Source: JAJPKK01 sp963802745
GTDB taxonomy: Bacteria > Pseudomonadota > Alphaproteobacteria > Rhizobiales > Xanthobacteraceae
Assembly (NCBI GenBank): GCA_963802745.1
Contig: CAWDKL010000048.1
Coordinates: 362,015-426,014, forward strand
Direction: 5' to 3'
DNA: 64,000 bases
Shown here: piece after piece, positions 26,827 through 35,958 of the stretch
How the letters are laid out: every line of letters starts with the position of its first letter
Position numbering within the stretch: position 1 is the stretch's first letter
The notes under the pieces: generated by a model
Told to the model about the DNA's origin: nothing
Seen by the model: only the letters and a program-made list of their open reading frames with translations
Databases searched by the model: none
Position numbers and translations under genes: made by a program

Positions 26827-26852
26827 GGCTCAAGTAACAGGAATTCGTGAGG

Positions 26853-26915
26853 AGCGGAATTAATAGCTCAATTGAGCATTTCCGCTAAATTAGACGAATT
26901 ACGTCTCTAATTCGT
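26853..26915. repeat. AT-rich palindromes at the change of sequence character
   Basis: An imperfect hairpin AGCGGAA...TTCCGCT (26853-26886) contains a perfect inner palindrome GCTCAATTGAGC, and is followed by ACGAATTA/TAATTCGT (26894-26915, loop of six). The stretch is much more AT-rich than its surroundings. It could be a terminator or regulatory site, or mark an assembly joint. Confidence 0.4.
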
Positions 26916-26947
26916 GTGCACGACCGCCGGCGAACTGGATTTTGGTG

Positions 26948-28169
26948 ATGACAGTGCAAAACGTTCATTTGCGCGCGGCGCAAGGCGAGGAGGCCGCGAC
27001 GGGTGCTCGCGCCGATCTGGCGTCGCGTGTCGCGCGTGTAGTCGAAATCGCGGCCACGCACGCCGCGGCCGTCGATACTGAAGCGCGTTTTCCAACCGCC
27101 GCGCTCGATGCCGTGCGCGAGGGCCGTTTGCTGAGCCTGATGGTGCCGCGAGTATCTCGGCGGCGACGGCTTGCCACTGAGTGACATCGCCGATGTCTGT
27201 TATCAGCTCGGACAGGCGTGTGCCGCCACGGCGATGATCTTTGCGATGCATCACAGCGCGGCGGCCTGCGTGATCCGCCACGCCGGCGCCAGCGCCTGGC
27301 ACAGGGACCTCCTGCGACGGATGGCCGAGGAGCAACTTCTCTTCGCATCCTCGACGACGGAAGGGCAGAACGGCGGCAATGTTCGCGCCAGTGCCGCGGC
27401 AATTGAAGGAAGCGAGGATTCAATCACGCTCGATCGCACAGCGACGGTCATTTCTTACGGTGCCGAAGCCGACGTGATCGTCACGACCGCGCGGCGCGCC
27501 GACGATGCGCCAAGCTCGGATCAGATTCTCGTGACATTTGTTAAAAACGATTACACGCTTGAGCCGCTGTCTGGCTGGAACGCGCTGGGGATGCGTGGGA
27601 CGGGAGCCCGGCTTCACGCTCAAGGCTCACGGTGACCGCACACAAATTCTGCCTGAGCCTTACCAGAAGATCCATGCACTGACGATGCAGCCGGTCTCGC
27701 ATTTGCTCTGGGCAAGCGTCTGGGCGGCATTGCCGCGAGCGCCATGGGCCGTGCACAAGCGTTCATCCGTAAAGCCGCGCGGCAATCGGGCGGCGTGTTG
27801 CCGCCGGGCGCGGCGCATTACACCAAGGCGCGTTCGACGCTGCAAATGCTCCGCGCGCTGATCTCATCGAATTTGGCGCGCTTTGAAGCCGTGGCCGACG
27901 ATCCGAAGGCGCTTGGTGCGCTCGATTTTCAGACGGCGATCACGCTCACCAAAGTCGATGCGTCGGAACTTGCTGTCGCAACCGTGTTGAGCGCGATGCG
28001 CGCCGCGGGCCTCGCCGGTTACCGCAACGATGGCGAGTTCACGCTCGGCCGGCATTTGCGCGACATTCTCTCGGCGCCGATCATGATCAGCAACGACCGT
28101 ATTCTTGCGAACGTCTCCACGGCGGCTTTGATGGGTTCCGTGCCGTCTTCATTACGAGGTGAGTCATGA
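26948..28169 (+). pseudogene. Acyl-CoA dehydrogenase (three frame breaks)
   Basis: Joined across frame breaks near 27150, 27597 and 27720, the sequence reads as one acyl-CoA dehydrogenase-like flavoprotein of about 400 residues: ARVVEIAATHAAAVDTEARF at the start, EYLGGDGLPLSDIADVCYQL, ATAMIFAMHHSAAACVIRHA, LFASSTTEGQNGGNVRASAA, a beta domain, and the C-terminal helical region FIRKAARQSGGVLPPGAAHY ... SAPIMISNDRILANVSTAAL. Its TGA overlaps the ATG of the next gene (ATGA), so the two are coupled. In its context it may oxidise an acyl- or aminoacyl-thioester on a carrier protein; that is inference. The breaks are probably sequencing errors. Confidence 0.75.
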
Positions 28170-29083
28170 GTGTGGCGCGTAAAAACATAACACCTGCGCC
28201 CAAATCGCGGACCCGCTCGGCGCCTTGGCTGAAAGCCTCTGGCGGCCGATGGGGGTGGAAGGCGTCTATGGCCGCACCGGCGCTATGAAGCGATCGTCGA
28301 GAAATTGGCCGCGTTCATCTCGCAGCGGGGACTGCATGCCGAGATCATGCGCTTTCCGCCGGTCATGAGCCGGCGCGATCTCGAAAAGAATAGGCTATCT
28401 GAAAGGCTTCCCGAATTTGCTGGGTTGCGTTGTGCCTTGCACGGGTCCGAGGCGGACATTCGCGCCGCGGCGGGACGTGCGGAGCAGGGCGACGACTGGA
28501 CGCAGCGCTGTCCTCGGCCGATCTCGTGCTGACGCCTGCAGCCTGCTACCCGATCTATCCGTGGCGGCGCACGCGGCCGGCCCCACGCGGCGGCTATTGT
28601 TCGATATCGCCTGCGATTGCTTCCGCCATGAGCCCTCGCAGGACATCGACCGGCTGCAATCGTTCCGTATGCGCGAATATGTCTGCATCGGCTCGGCGGA
28701 TGAAGTGGTCGCCTTTCGCAACGCTGGATCGAGCGCGCCAAGGAGCATGACCGAGAGGCTCGGCCTGCCATCATCAATCGCGCCGGCCAGCGATCCGTTC
28801 TTTGGCCGCACCGGTCAGATGATGGCTGTGGCGCAGATCCAGCAGGCGCTGAAATTCGAATTGCTCATTCCGGTGCTCGGTCGTCGCCGACCGCCTGCAT
28901 GAGCTTCAATTATCATCGCGATCATTTCGGCGTGACATGGGGCCTGCGCGATCACGCGGGCGACGGGCGCATACGGGTTGCATCGCATTCGGCATGGACC
29001 GGCTGGCGGTGGCGCTGTTCCGTACGCATGGGATCGAGCCGCAGACATGGCCGGCAAAGGTGAAAGAGGCACTCGGCCTCTGA
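28166..29083 (+). pseudogene. Amino acid:[carrier protein] ligase (class II aaRS-like; many frame breaks)
   Basis: A homologue of the truncated seryl-tRNA-synthetase-like enzymes that load an amino acid onto the phosphopantetheine of a carrier protein instead of tRNA. Reconstructed across breaks (first near 28202 and 28275): PLGALAESLWRPMGVEGVYG, RTG-YEAIVEKLAAFISQRG, EIMRFPPVMSRRDLEKN, LTPAACYPIYP, CFRHEPSQDIDRLQSFRMRE followed by YVCIG, DPFFGRTGQMMAVAQIQQAL, KFELLIPVLG, TACMSFNYHRDHFGVTWGLR, HTGCIAFGMDRLAVALFRTH and EALGL. The catalytic-zinc ligands expected in this family (Cys of AACYP, Glu of MREYV, Cys of ACMSF) are all visible, as is the R-H-E motif 2. About 305 codons fits the family. 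It is coupled to the preceding dehydrogenase and ends ten bases from a convergent SDR gene. Confidence 0.85.
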
Positions 29084-29092
29084 CGCCAAAAA

Positions 29093-29824
29093 TCAGGCGG
29101 TCGCGCCCGCATCGATCGTCATCAAAGTGCCGGTGATATTGCGAGCCCCGTCGCTGAGCAGAAATTCGACAGCGTCGCGATATCATCGGTCTCCGCAAGG
29201 CGGCGCAATGCGCTGCGTCGCGCGATCTCTCGCGGTCTTCCAACGTGAGGTCGTGTGTCATCTCGGTGGCGACAAAACCCGGCGCAACCGCGTTGACCGT
29301 AACGCCGACGCGGCCCAATTCGCGTGCCAGCGACCGGGTGAAGCCGATCAGCGAGGCCTTGGTCGCCGCGTAAACGGACAGTCCATTGAAACCGGTGAAG
29401 CCGACAATCGACGCGACGTTCACAATCCGCCGGCGCCGTCCGCGAGCATGGCGCGCGAAATATATTTGGTCAGCAAAATCGGTGAGAGCGTATTGAGCTG
29501 GATCAGCTGCGCGATCTCGGCATCTGGCATCGTCGCGAGCACGCCGGTCGTCCCGATGCCAGCATTGTTGACGAGCCCATAGATCGGTCCGAATTCCTTA
29601 CGCAATCGCGTCGCGAGCGCGTGAATTTTTTCGGTCTCTGCAAGGTCGAAGGCCTCGAAGAAAATTTCGCCGGTTCCGGTCGCGCGGCATTCGGCCATCG
29701 CCTTCGAAAGTTCTTCGCTCTCGCGCCGCGCGAGCGCGATGACGCGATAGCCGGACTTGGCCAAGCGTCGCGCAACGCCGAGGCCGAGGCCGCGGCTGCC
29801 ACCAGTCACAAGAATGTTAGCCAT
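29093..29824 (-). pseudogene. Short-chain dehydrogenase / 3-oxoacyl-ACP reductase-like (frame breaks)
   Basis: An NAD(P)-dependent SDR of about 243 residues. The cofactor motif TGGSRGLGLGVARRL, the NNAG motif (LVNNAGIGTTG), the Ser (NVASIVGFTGFNGL) and the catalytic YAATK are all present. The C-terminus, reconstructed across a break near 29200, reads RRLAETDDIADAVEFLLSDG and NITGTLMTIDAGATA. Breaks lie near 29420 and 29200. Its ATG (29824) overlaps the end of the AMP-ligase gene upstream, so it is the last gene of an ACP/ligase/reductase operon. Reduction of a carrier-bound 3-oxo group is the likely role by family. Confidence 0.8.
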
Positions 29825-31190
29825 TCTGGCGCACCAGCTTTCCCGCCGGCGTCATTTCGAGCGTGGCGACAAAATTGATGGAAGCCGGGACTTTGTGCGC
29901 CGGCAATTCCGTACGGCAAAATGCGAGAATGTCCTGTTTCGGGAATCGCTGTCGGGGCCGGGCTCGACGGGCTCGTGCAGGACGATATCCGCCACGACGA
30001 TCGCGCCGGTGATTGGATTCGTCGCGCCCCGACAAGAGACATCTTTACGGCTTCATGCCGATTGATGATTGCTCGACTTCCTCCGGATGAACCTTCAGGC
30101 CGCCGACATTGATGATGCCGCCGCGCCGGCCGACGAAATAGTAGCGGTCGCCCCGCAATTCCACGATATCGCCGCTGTCGACAAAGCCATCTTCGTCCAT
30201 GAGCGCTTGCGGCGCGCGCCAACGTAACGGCTCGCGGTGCGCGGCGAACGGATGCGCAGAGTGCCGTCCACCACTTTCATTTCGACGCCGTCGCGAGCAT
30301 CGCCAAAGTCTGCCGGAAAACCTTCCAGCCCGTCGTGACTTCGAAAGCGACCCCCGCTTCGGTCGAGGCATAGGCATGGCCGATGCGCCGCGGAAATTGC
30401 CGTTTGCAGACTGTCCAGAATGGCCTGATCGGCGATTTCGCCCGAGAGCCGCACATAGCGCGGCGAGATCGCGATCGCAGGCGACTCATCAGCGCGCGCC
30501 GCCAATGCGACGGCGTGCCGGAAAGATGGGTGACGCCGAAGCGCGCCAGCCGCTGCAGATGATCGGCGACCGGCTCGCCGGCACTCGAAAGCATGAGCGA
30601 GGCGCCGCCGAGCAGCGCACGGAAGAAAATCTGCAAGCCGCCATAGCGGCGAATATCGTAGAACGTGCCCCACACCGGCGGCGCTTCGCTTGTGCTGCGG
30701 CTTGATCGGCGCCGGTCAGGGCCGCGAGCGAATGTGCCGACCATCTTCGGCACGCCGGTGGTGCCCGAGGTCGAACAATACCCATTCGGTCGCGATCGGC
30801 GCGGCGGACCTCGTGCGAGCGAGGAGAAAGATCGCAGGCGATGCGTTGTGGCAGATCGTGGCCGGCAAAATCAGCCTCGTCGCGATCCGTGACGATGGCA
30901 TGGCCTCGGCTTCGCGGCGATCGCCGCGAGATGGGCAAGTGGCAGGTCCGGCGGACAGACAATGATGCGTCGCGCGCGAGCCGTCGAGTGCGACAAGCGC
31001 TTGGGCGGCAGCAAGCTGCGCATGCGTCGCCAGAATGATTGAGCGGCCGGAAACATCGCCGTCGCGGAATGCGCGGTCTTCGGCGAGATCGGCCAGTGCG
31101 ACGGCGCCTCGCGCCACCCCACAACATGCGTTTGGTGCCCGCCGCGCCGGCGAGAACCTGACGTAATGTTTGCGGTTCAGGCTGCGCCAT
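29817..31190 (-). pseudogene. AMP-dependent acyl/aminoacyl ligase (many frame breaks)
   Basis: An ANL-superfamily adenylating enzyme of about 455 codons, broken into at least six frames. Recognisable pieces: EWVLF followed in another frame by GTTGVPKM (the P-loop), VWGTFYDIRRYGGLQIFFRA, GVTHLSGTPSHWRRA, IGHAYASTEAGVAFEV, DEDGFVDSGDIVELRGDRYY, FVGRRGGIINVGGLKVHPEE, and the C-terminal KVPASINFVATLEMTPAGKL with the catalytic Lys. It would activate a carboxylic acid as an adenylate, perhaps to load the carrier protein encoded just upstream, with which its 5' end overlaps by 14 bases. Substrate unknown. Confidence 0.78.
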
Positions 31191-31423
31191 TCTCGTAGAA
31201 CCTGACGAAATCGCCCAATGTCACGGGAAAGCCTGCGTCGGCCGCCGTCGCGAAAGGGTCGTAGCCGAGCTTATCCTCAAGTCGAGCGACGAGGATGGCG
31301 AAACAAAGCGAAGTCGAGGCCCGATTCGGATAAGAGCAGATCGTCGCGCAGAGGCTGAATTTTGACCTTTTGTTCGGCCGCGATCTGTTCGATCTGCGAG
31401 TATATCGTTAACCTAATGGACAC
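31177..31423 (-). pseudogene. Acyl carrier protein, hidden by one extra base
   Basis: A short carrier protein of 81 residues, reconstructed by dropping one T near 31318. It begins at GTG 31423 (SIRLTIYSQIEQIAAEQKVK), then PLRDDLLLSESGLDSLCFAI with the phosphopantetheine-accepting Ser of GLDSL, then LVARLEDKLGYDPF and VTLGDFVRFYENGAA. The helix II motif E-S-G-L-D-S-L is diagnostic. As given, the frame goes off after GLDF. It overlaps the AMP-ligase start, so it heads the ACP/ligase/reductase operon. It is the natural candidate partner of the amino acid:[carrier protein] ligase at 28.2 kb. Confidence 0.8.
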
Positions 31424-31499
31424 AGAGAGGGCGCCTTCACTTGGCCAACGCCGGGCATTACATTAAATTCAAAAGTTATTCAATTCGCCTCGGGGCCTC

Positions 31500-32391
31500 A
31501 TGGTGAATGCCGTCTCGTCGGTACGTCCTGCGACTCTTGCTTGCCGGCAGATCGATGAGGCCGACCTCAGCGCGATCGCCGATTTGCTGACGCGCGGTTT
31601 TCCGGGCCGGCGGCAATCCTATTGGATGAAGGTTTCACGCGAATGGCGGCGTTGCCCGTGCCGCCTAATTATCCGCGCTTCGGCTATATGATGGAAAATG
31701 ACGGCAAGCCGGTCGGCGTGATCTTGTTGCTCTATCGCGGGATGTTCGAAGAGAGTGGCGCGGGTTACATCCGTTGCAATCTTTCGAGCTGGTATGTCGA
31801 ACCGTCGATGCGAAGCTATGCCTCGATGCTGGTTTCATTCGCGCTCAAGCGGCCAGAGGTCACCTATATCAACATCTCGCCTGCGCCGCCGACGTGGCCA
31901 GTCGTCGAAGCGCAGGGGTTCAAGCGCTTTAGCGAAGGACAATTTTTTGCCGTTCCGGCCCTGAGCTCAAGGGATTTGGCCTGGGCGTCATGAAAATCCC
32001 GTCGGCTGCTGAGACCAATTTGCCGGCCGCCGAACGAGCGATTTTAGCGGACCACGCGCAGTTTGGGTGCCTTAGCCTTGTCTGCCGGACACAGAACGGC
32101 GATTTGCCATTCGTCTTCGCGCCATTCAGCATCCGGGCGGGACGAGTGCCACTTCCCTGCATGCGGCTGATCTATTGCCGCGACATGGCGGATTTCCTTC
32201 TTTGCGCGGGCGCGCTTGGCCGCTATCTGCTGAGGCATGGGATTTTATCAGTGTTGCTTGATGTGAAAGACGCCACGCCCGCTCTGCCCGGCATCTATTC
32301 CAAGAAATTGGGCCGTAAATATTTCAAGGGGCCGCATCCGCCACGTCTCGGCGATCTTGCTTACAGTGAATATGCGGTGTTCGGGCCATGA
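31500..32391 (+). pseudogene. Acyltransferase-like protein (two frame breaks)
   Basis: Joined across breaks near 31625 and 31990 the sequence gives one protein of about 297 residues: ATLACRQIDEADLSAIADLL, TRGFPGRRQSYW, RMAALPVPPNYPRFGYMMEN, GKPVGVILLLYRGMFEESGA, IRCNLSSWYVEPSMRSYASM, then FGCLSLVCRTQNGDLPFVFA and GRKYFKGPHPPRLGDLAYSE. The first half resembles a GNAT N-acyltransferase fold. The alternative is two genes (31500-31993 and 31990-32391) overlapping by ATGA. It is divergent from the carrier-protein operon and overlaps the next gene by four bases. Function in the pathway is inferred only: transfer of an acyl or aminoacyl group. Confidence 0.6.
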
Positions 32392-34052
32392 CGATGCGAA
32401 GCGCGGCGCAGGTTTTGGTCGATCAGCTTGTCGCCAACGGCGTCAGCCACGCTTTTTGCGTGCCGGGTGAGAGCTTTCTGCCGGTGCTCGATGCCTTGCG
32501 CGACAGCCCGATAGAGGTCGTCATATGCCGGCAGGAGGGTGGCGCCGCGATGATGGCGGAAGCCATCGGTAAAGCGACCGGGCGGCCAGGCGTTTGCTTT
32601 GTGACGCGCGGCCCCGGAGCGACCAACGCGGCGCATGGTATCCACATTGCCCAACAAGATTCGACGCCGATGATCATGTTCGTCGGATTGATCGAGCGGC
32701 GTATGCGCGAGCGCGAAGCCTTTCAGGAGTTCGATCTGCGCGGCGTCTTTGGCAGCATGACAAAATGGACAAGCGAGATCGACGATGCGCCGCGCATACC
32801 GGAGGTGCTGTCGCGCGCTTTCCATACCGCGACAAGCGGGCGGCAGGGGCCGGTCGTTCTTGGCTTGCCGCGCGACATGCTGGATGAGCAGATCGACGTC
32901 CCCGACGCGCCGCCCTTCATTCCGGTCGAAACGGCGCCGGGCGATGTGGAAATTGCGCAATTTCACGATGCTTTGTCGCGCGCCGAGAAGCCGATCTTCA
33001 TCCTAGGCGGCAGCCGATGGAACGAGCGCGCCTGGCAGGATATTCAGGATTTCGCCGGGCGTTTCGCGGTGCCGGTCGTCACAAGCTATCGGCGTCTGCC
33101 GCTGTTCGATCCGCTGCATCCGAGCTATGCGGGCGACCTTGGCATCGGCCCGAATCCGAAGCTTGTCGCCGCGATCAAATCGGCCGATCTCATTGTTGCG
33201 CTTGGCGGAAGGCTTGGCGACATCCCGAGCCAGGGCTACACACTTTTCGATATTCCAGCCGGGCAAAATCTCGTCCACGTCCATCCCGGCGCCGAAGAAC
33301 TTGGACGTGTTTATCGCCCGCAACTTGCGATCAACGCGACACCGGCACGCTTCAGCGCCGCGCTCGCGAAGCTTGCGACGCCAAAACAGATCGCGTGGAG
33401 GGGTTTCACCGAGACCTTGCATCAGAATTATCGCGCATGGACCGACGTCGCCACGCCGCAGCCCGGCGGTGTCAATCTCGGCGCGATCATGGTCTGGCTG
33501 CGCGAAACGCTGCCGCCCGAGACGATCCTATGCAATGGCGCCGGCAATTACGCCGCCTGGATTTATCGCTTTTATCGCTTTCGCCGGTTCGGCACGCATA
33601 TCGCGCCGGCCTCCGGCTCGATGGGCTATGGCGTCCCCGCCGCCGTGGCGATGAAGCTTTTGAAGCCCGAGCGCCTCGTCATTTCGCTTGCCGGCGATGG
33701 CGATTTTCTGATGAACGGGCAGGAGTTCGCGACGGCCGTTCAATACGATTTGCCGATCGTCTTCATTGTCTGCGACAACGCGAGCTACGGCACGATCCGC
33801 ATGCATCAGGAGCGCGAGTTTCCCGGCCGCGTCGTCGGAACCGACCTTCGGAATCCGGATTTCGCCGCCTATGCGCGCGCCTTCGGCGGTTTCGGCGTGA
33901 CGGTGGAAAAGACCGAAGAATTTCCGGAGGCGTTCAAGGCCGCACGCGAGTCAGGCGTGCCCGCGATCATCCATCTCAAGATCGATGTGGACGCCATAAC
34001 GCCAGCGACGAGCCTGGCGCGCATCCGTCAACAGGCGCAATCGCGCGCTTAG
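32388..34052 (+). CDS. Thiamine diphosphate-dependent enzyme (acetolactate-synthase-like)
   Basis: A 554-residue intact ThDP enzyme of the acetolactate synthase/benzoylformate decarboxylase superfamily. Seen: N-terminal pyrimidine-binding domain with the catalytic Glu (VVICRQEGGAAMMAEAIGKA), FVTRGPGATNAAHGIHIAQQ, a central domain, and the ThDP/Mg site GDGDFLMNGQEFATAVQYDL ending VCDNASYGTIR. It is related to IlvB but lies without a small subunit gene, so branched-chain synthesis is less likely than a decarboxylase or carboligase role. The ATG overlaps the stop of the acyltransferase gene. It is one of few unbroken long genes in this part of the window. Confidence 0.88.
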   Translation: MTMRSAAQVLVDQLVANGVSHAFCVPGESFLPVLDALRDSPIEVVICRQEGGAAMMAEAIGKATGRPGVCFVTRGPGATNAAHGIHIAQQDSTPMIMFVGLIERRMREREAFQEFDLRGVFGSMTKWTSEIDDAPRIPEVLSRAFHTATSGRQGPVVLGLPRDMLDEQIDVPDAPPFIPVETAPGDVEIAQFHDALSRAEKPIFILGGSRWNERAWQDIQDFAGRFAVPVVTSYRRLPLFDPLHPSYAGDLGIGPNPKLVAAIKSADLIVALGGRLGDIPSQGYTLFDIPAGQNLVHVHPGAEELGRVYRPQLAINATPARFSAALAKLATPKQIAWRGFTETLHQNYRAWTDVATPQPGGVNLGAIMVWLRETLPPETILCNGAGNYAAWIYRFYRFRRFGTHIAPASGSMGYGVPAAVAMKLLKPERLVISLAGDGDFLMNGQEFATAVQYDLPIVFIVCDNASYGTIRMHQEREFPGRVVGTDLRNPDFAAYARAFGGFGVTVEKTEEFPEAFKAARESGVPAIIHLKIDVDAITPATSLARIRQQAQSRA

Positions 34053-34925
34053 CCGTGTGCGAAGGCCCAATAAAGCTCGCGCGCCTTGTGGAAGAACGGC
34101 CCGGGCTGGAGCGGCGCGTTCGTCGATCTTCGTGACCGGCATCACTTTGGAGAAATTGCCGGTCGAAAAAATTTCGTCGGCTTGTTCAAAGTCGGCGTAG
34201 CGAGAGCGTCTTCTCGATCACGCTCACGCCAGCATCGCGCAACAGCCCGACGACGCGCTGCCGGGTGATGCCATCGAGAAATGTTCCGTTCGGCGCGGGC
34301 GTGTAGACGATTCCGTCCTTCGCCATGAAGACATTGGCATTGCCAAGCTCTGCAATCGCGCCGAGCATGTCGCGCATCAGGCAATTGTCGAAGCCGCGCC
34401 GATGCGCCTCGATCAGCGCCCGCGCGTTGTTGGGATAATTGCAGCTTGCCTTGGCGTCGACCGGCGCGCATTCGAGCGTTGGGCGCCGGAATGGCGAAAG
34501 CGTAATAGATAAGCCGCTCGGCTTCGGCATGGCTGCCTCGTAAAGGCAGAGGCACCAGCGCGTCGAGTTCAGGATCGAAACGCACGCCGCCGCCGGTCGT
34601 GCCGAGATCGGCCCAATACATCGGTCGGATATAGAGTTCGGCCATCGCATCGAAGCGCTTCAACCCGTCGCGGGCGAGGTCAAGCCAGCTTTCGACCGAC
34701 ACGGATGGTTTCAGCAGAAATCGCCGGGCCGACTCATTGACGCGCATGAAATGCAGATCGAGGTCCGGTGTTACGCCCTCGAAGGCGCGGGCGCCATCAA
34801 AGACGACCGAGCCAAGCCAGGCGCCATGCGTGCGCGGTCCCATGATCGGCGACATTGCCTTCATGCCAGTCACCTTCAAAAAAGGTCCAGGTCTTGGTCG
34901 GAGCGGTGCCTACAACGCTAGACAA
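34049..34925 (-). pseudogene. Class IV aminotransferase, BCAT/D-amino-acid type (frame breaks)
   Basis: A PLP-dependent aminotransferase of fold class IV, about 290 codons, in at least four frames. Pieces: TWTFFEGDWHEGNV (start region), IMGPRTHGAWLGSVVFDGAR followed by AFEGVTPDLDLH, ELYIRPMYWADLGTTGGGVR, CNYPNNARALIEAHRRGFDN with the K of ASCKSNY-like position seen as AKASCNYPN, LGAIAELGNANVFMAKDGIV followed by YTPAPNGTFLDGITRQR, RYADFEQADEIFSTGNFSKV and the end PFFHKARELYWAFAHG. Breaks lie near 34850, 34500, 34200 and 34115. A TTG near 34925 is the only start I find. It converges with the ThDP gene, overlapping by three bases. Confidence 0.75.
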
Positions 34926-35029
34926 AAACGAGTCCTCGCATGGGACATGAGAATTTTCGTCGCGCAGTCTTAAGGCAATTCTTATAGGCTCGCAGGCGAA
35001 AAATTGCTCTTGCGCGAGTACAATCCTCT

Positions 35030-35958
35030 GTGACCGACGCTTTCGATCCTCATGCTAAACGTTTTCTTGATATGCTCGCGTTGAAGGGCGGCAGCGTCGC
35101 AGCGTTGGACATCGAGGCGCGGCGCGCGGCTTTCGCCAATCTCCTGCGATTTTGCGCGCCGGGTTCGCAAATCGCCGGCGTCGAAGAGATCGACTCCGCC
35201 GGGCGAACGGTCCGGCTGTACCGGCCGGAGGCTCGATCGGCGACGGCAATGGTCTTTCTCCATGGCGGAGGACTTGTTGCAGGCAGCCTCGAGACGCACG
35301 ATGCTCTCTGTCGCACACTGGCGGCAGCAAGCGGCTGCAACGTTTTCGCCGTCGATTATCGGCTGGCGCCAGAACAACCCTTCCCGGCGGCGCTCGACGA
35401 TGTTTTGGCGGCGCTCGAATGGATTTTTAAACAGGCACAGGCCTACGGCCTTGAGCGCATAGGGCTCGCCGGCGATTCGGCGGGCGGGGCATTGGCCGCC
35501 GCCGCTGTCGCCGAATGGCGGATGCGGGAGAAGCGGACTTGGCCTTTCAGCTTCTGCTCTGTCCCATTCTCGATTTCGCCGGCGAAGCGCCGTCGCGCCA
35601 TGCGTTCGCATCGCCGGTTCTCGATCAGGCGACGCTCGACCACGATATCGCGCTTTACACTGCGGGCGGCGTGGGAGCGGACGATCCACGTATCTCGCCA
35701 TTGCGTGCGACGGATTTCTCCGGCCTGCCACCGACATTTCTGCATACGGCACAATGCGATCCATTGCGCGACGAAGGCGCGGCCTATGCCGATAAGCTGC
35801 GGGCGGCGGGCGTCGAAGTTCATCATACGTGCCATGCCGGTATGCCGCACCTCTTCTACGCTCTATCGGGCGTCATTCCTGCGGCGAAGGCCGCCATCGC
35901 GGCGATGGGCGCCGACTTGTCGGCTTGGCTGGTTACAAGCGAATCTCGCCAACGCTGA
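35030..35958 (+). CDS. Alpha/beta hydrolase, hormone-sensitive-lipase type (one frame break)
   Basis: An esterase of the HSL (family IV) group, about 309 codons. The oxyanion-hole motif HGGG is in VFLHGGGLVAGSLETHDALC, the nucleophile elbow GDSAGG in IGLAGDSAGGALAAAAVAEW, then after a frame break near 35520 SRHAFASPVLDQATLDHDIA, the acid residue in HTAQCDPLRDEGAAYADKLR, and the His in CHAGMPHLFYALSG. It would hydrolyse short-chain esters or thioesters. It converges with the acyl-CoA synthetase gene; their 3' ends overlap by about 25 bases. Confidence 0.85.

Noticed and set aside
28166..29083. Seryl-tRNA synthetase gene
   Set aside because: The protein is too short, lacks the N-terminal tRNA-binding coiled coil, and has the zinc-ligand motifs of the carrier-protein ligases.
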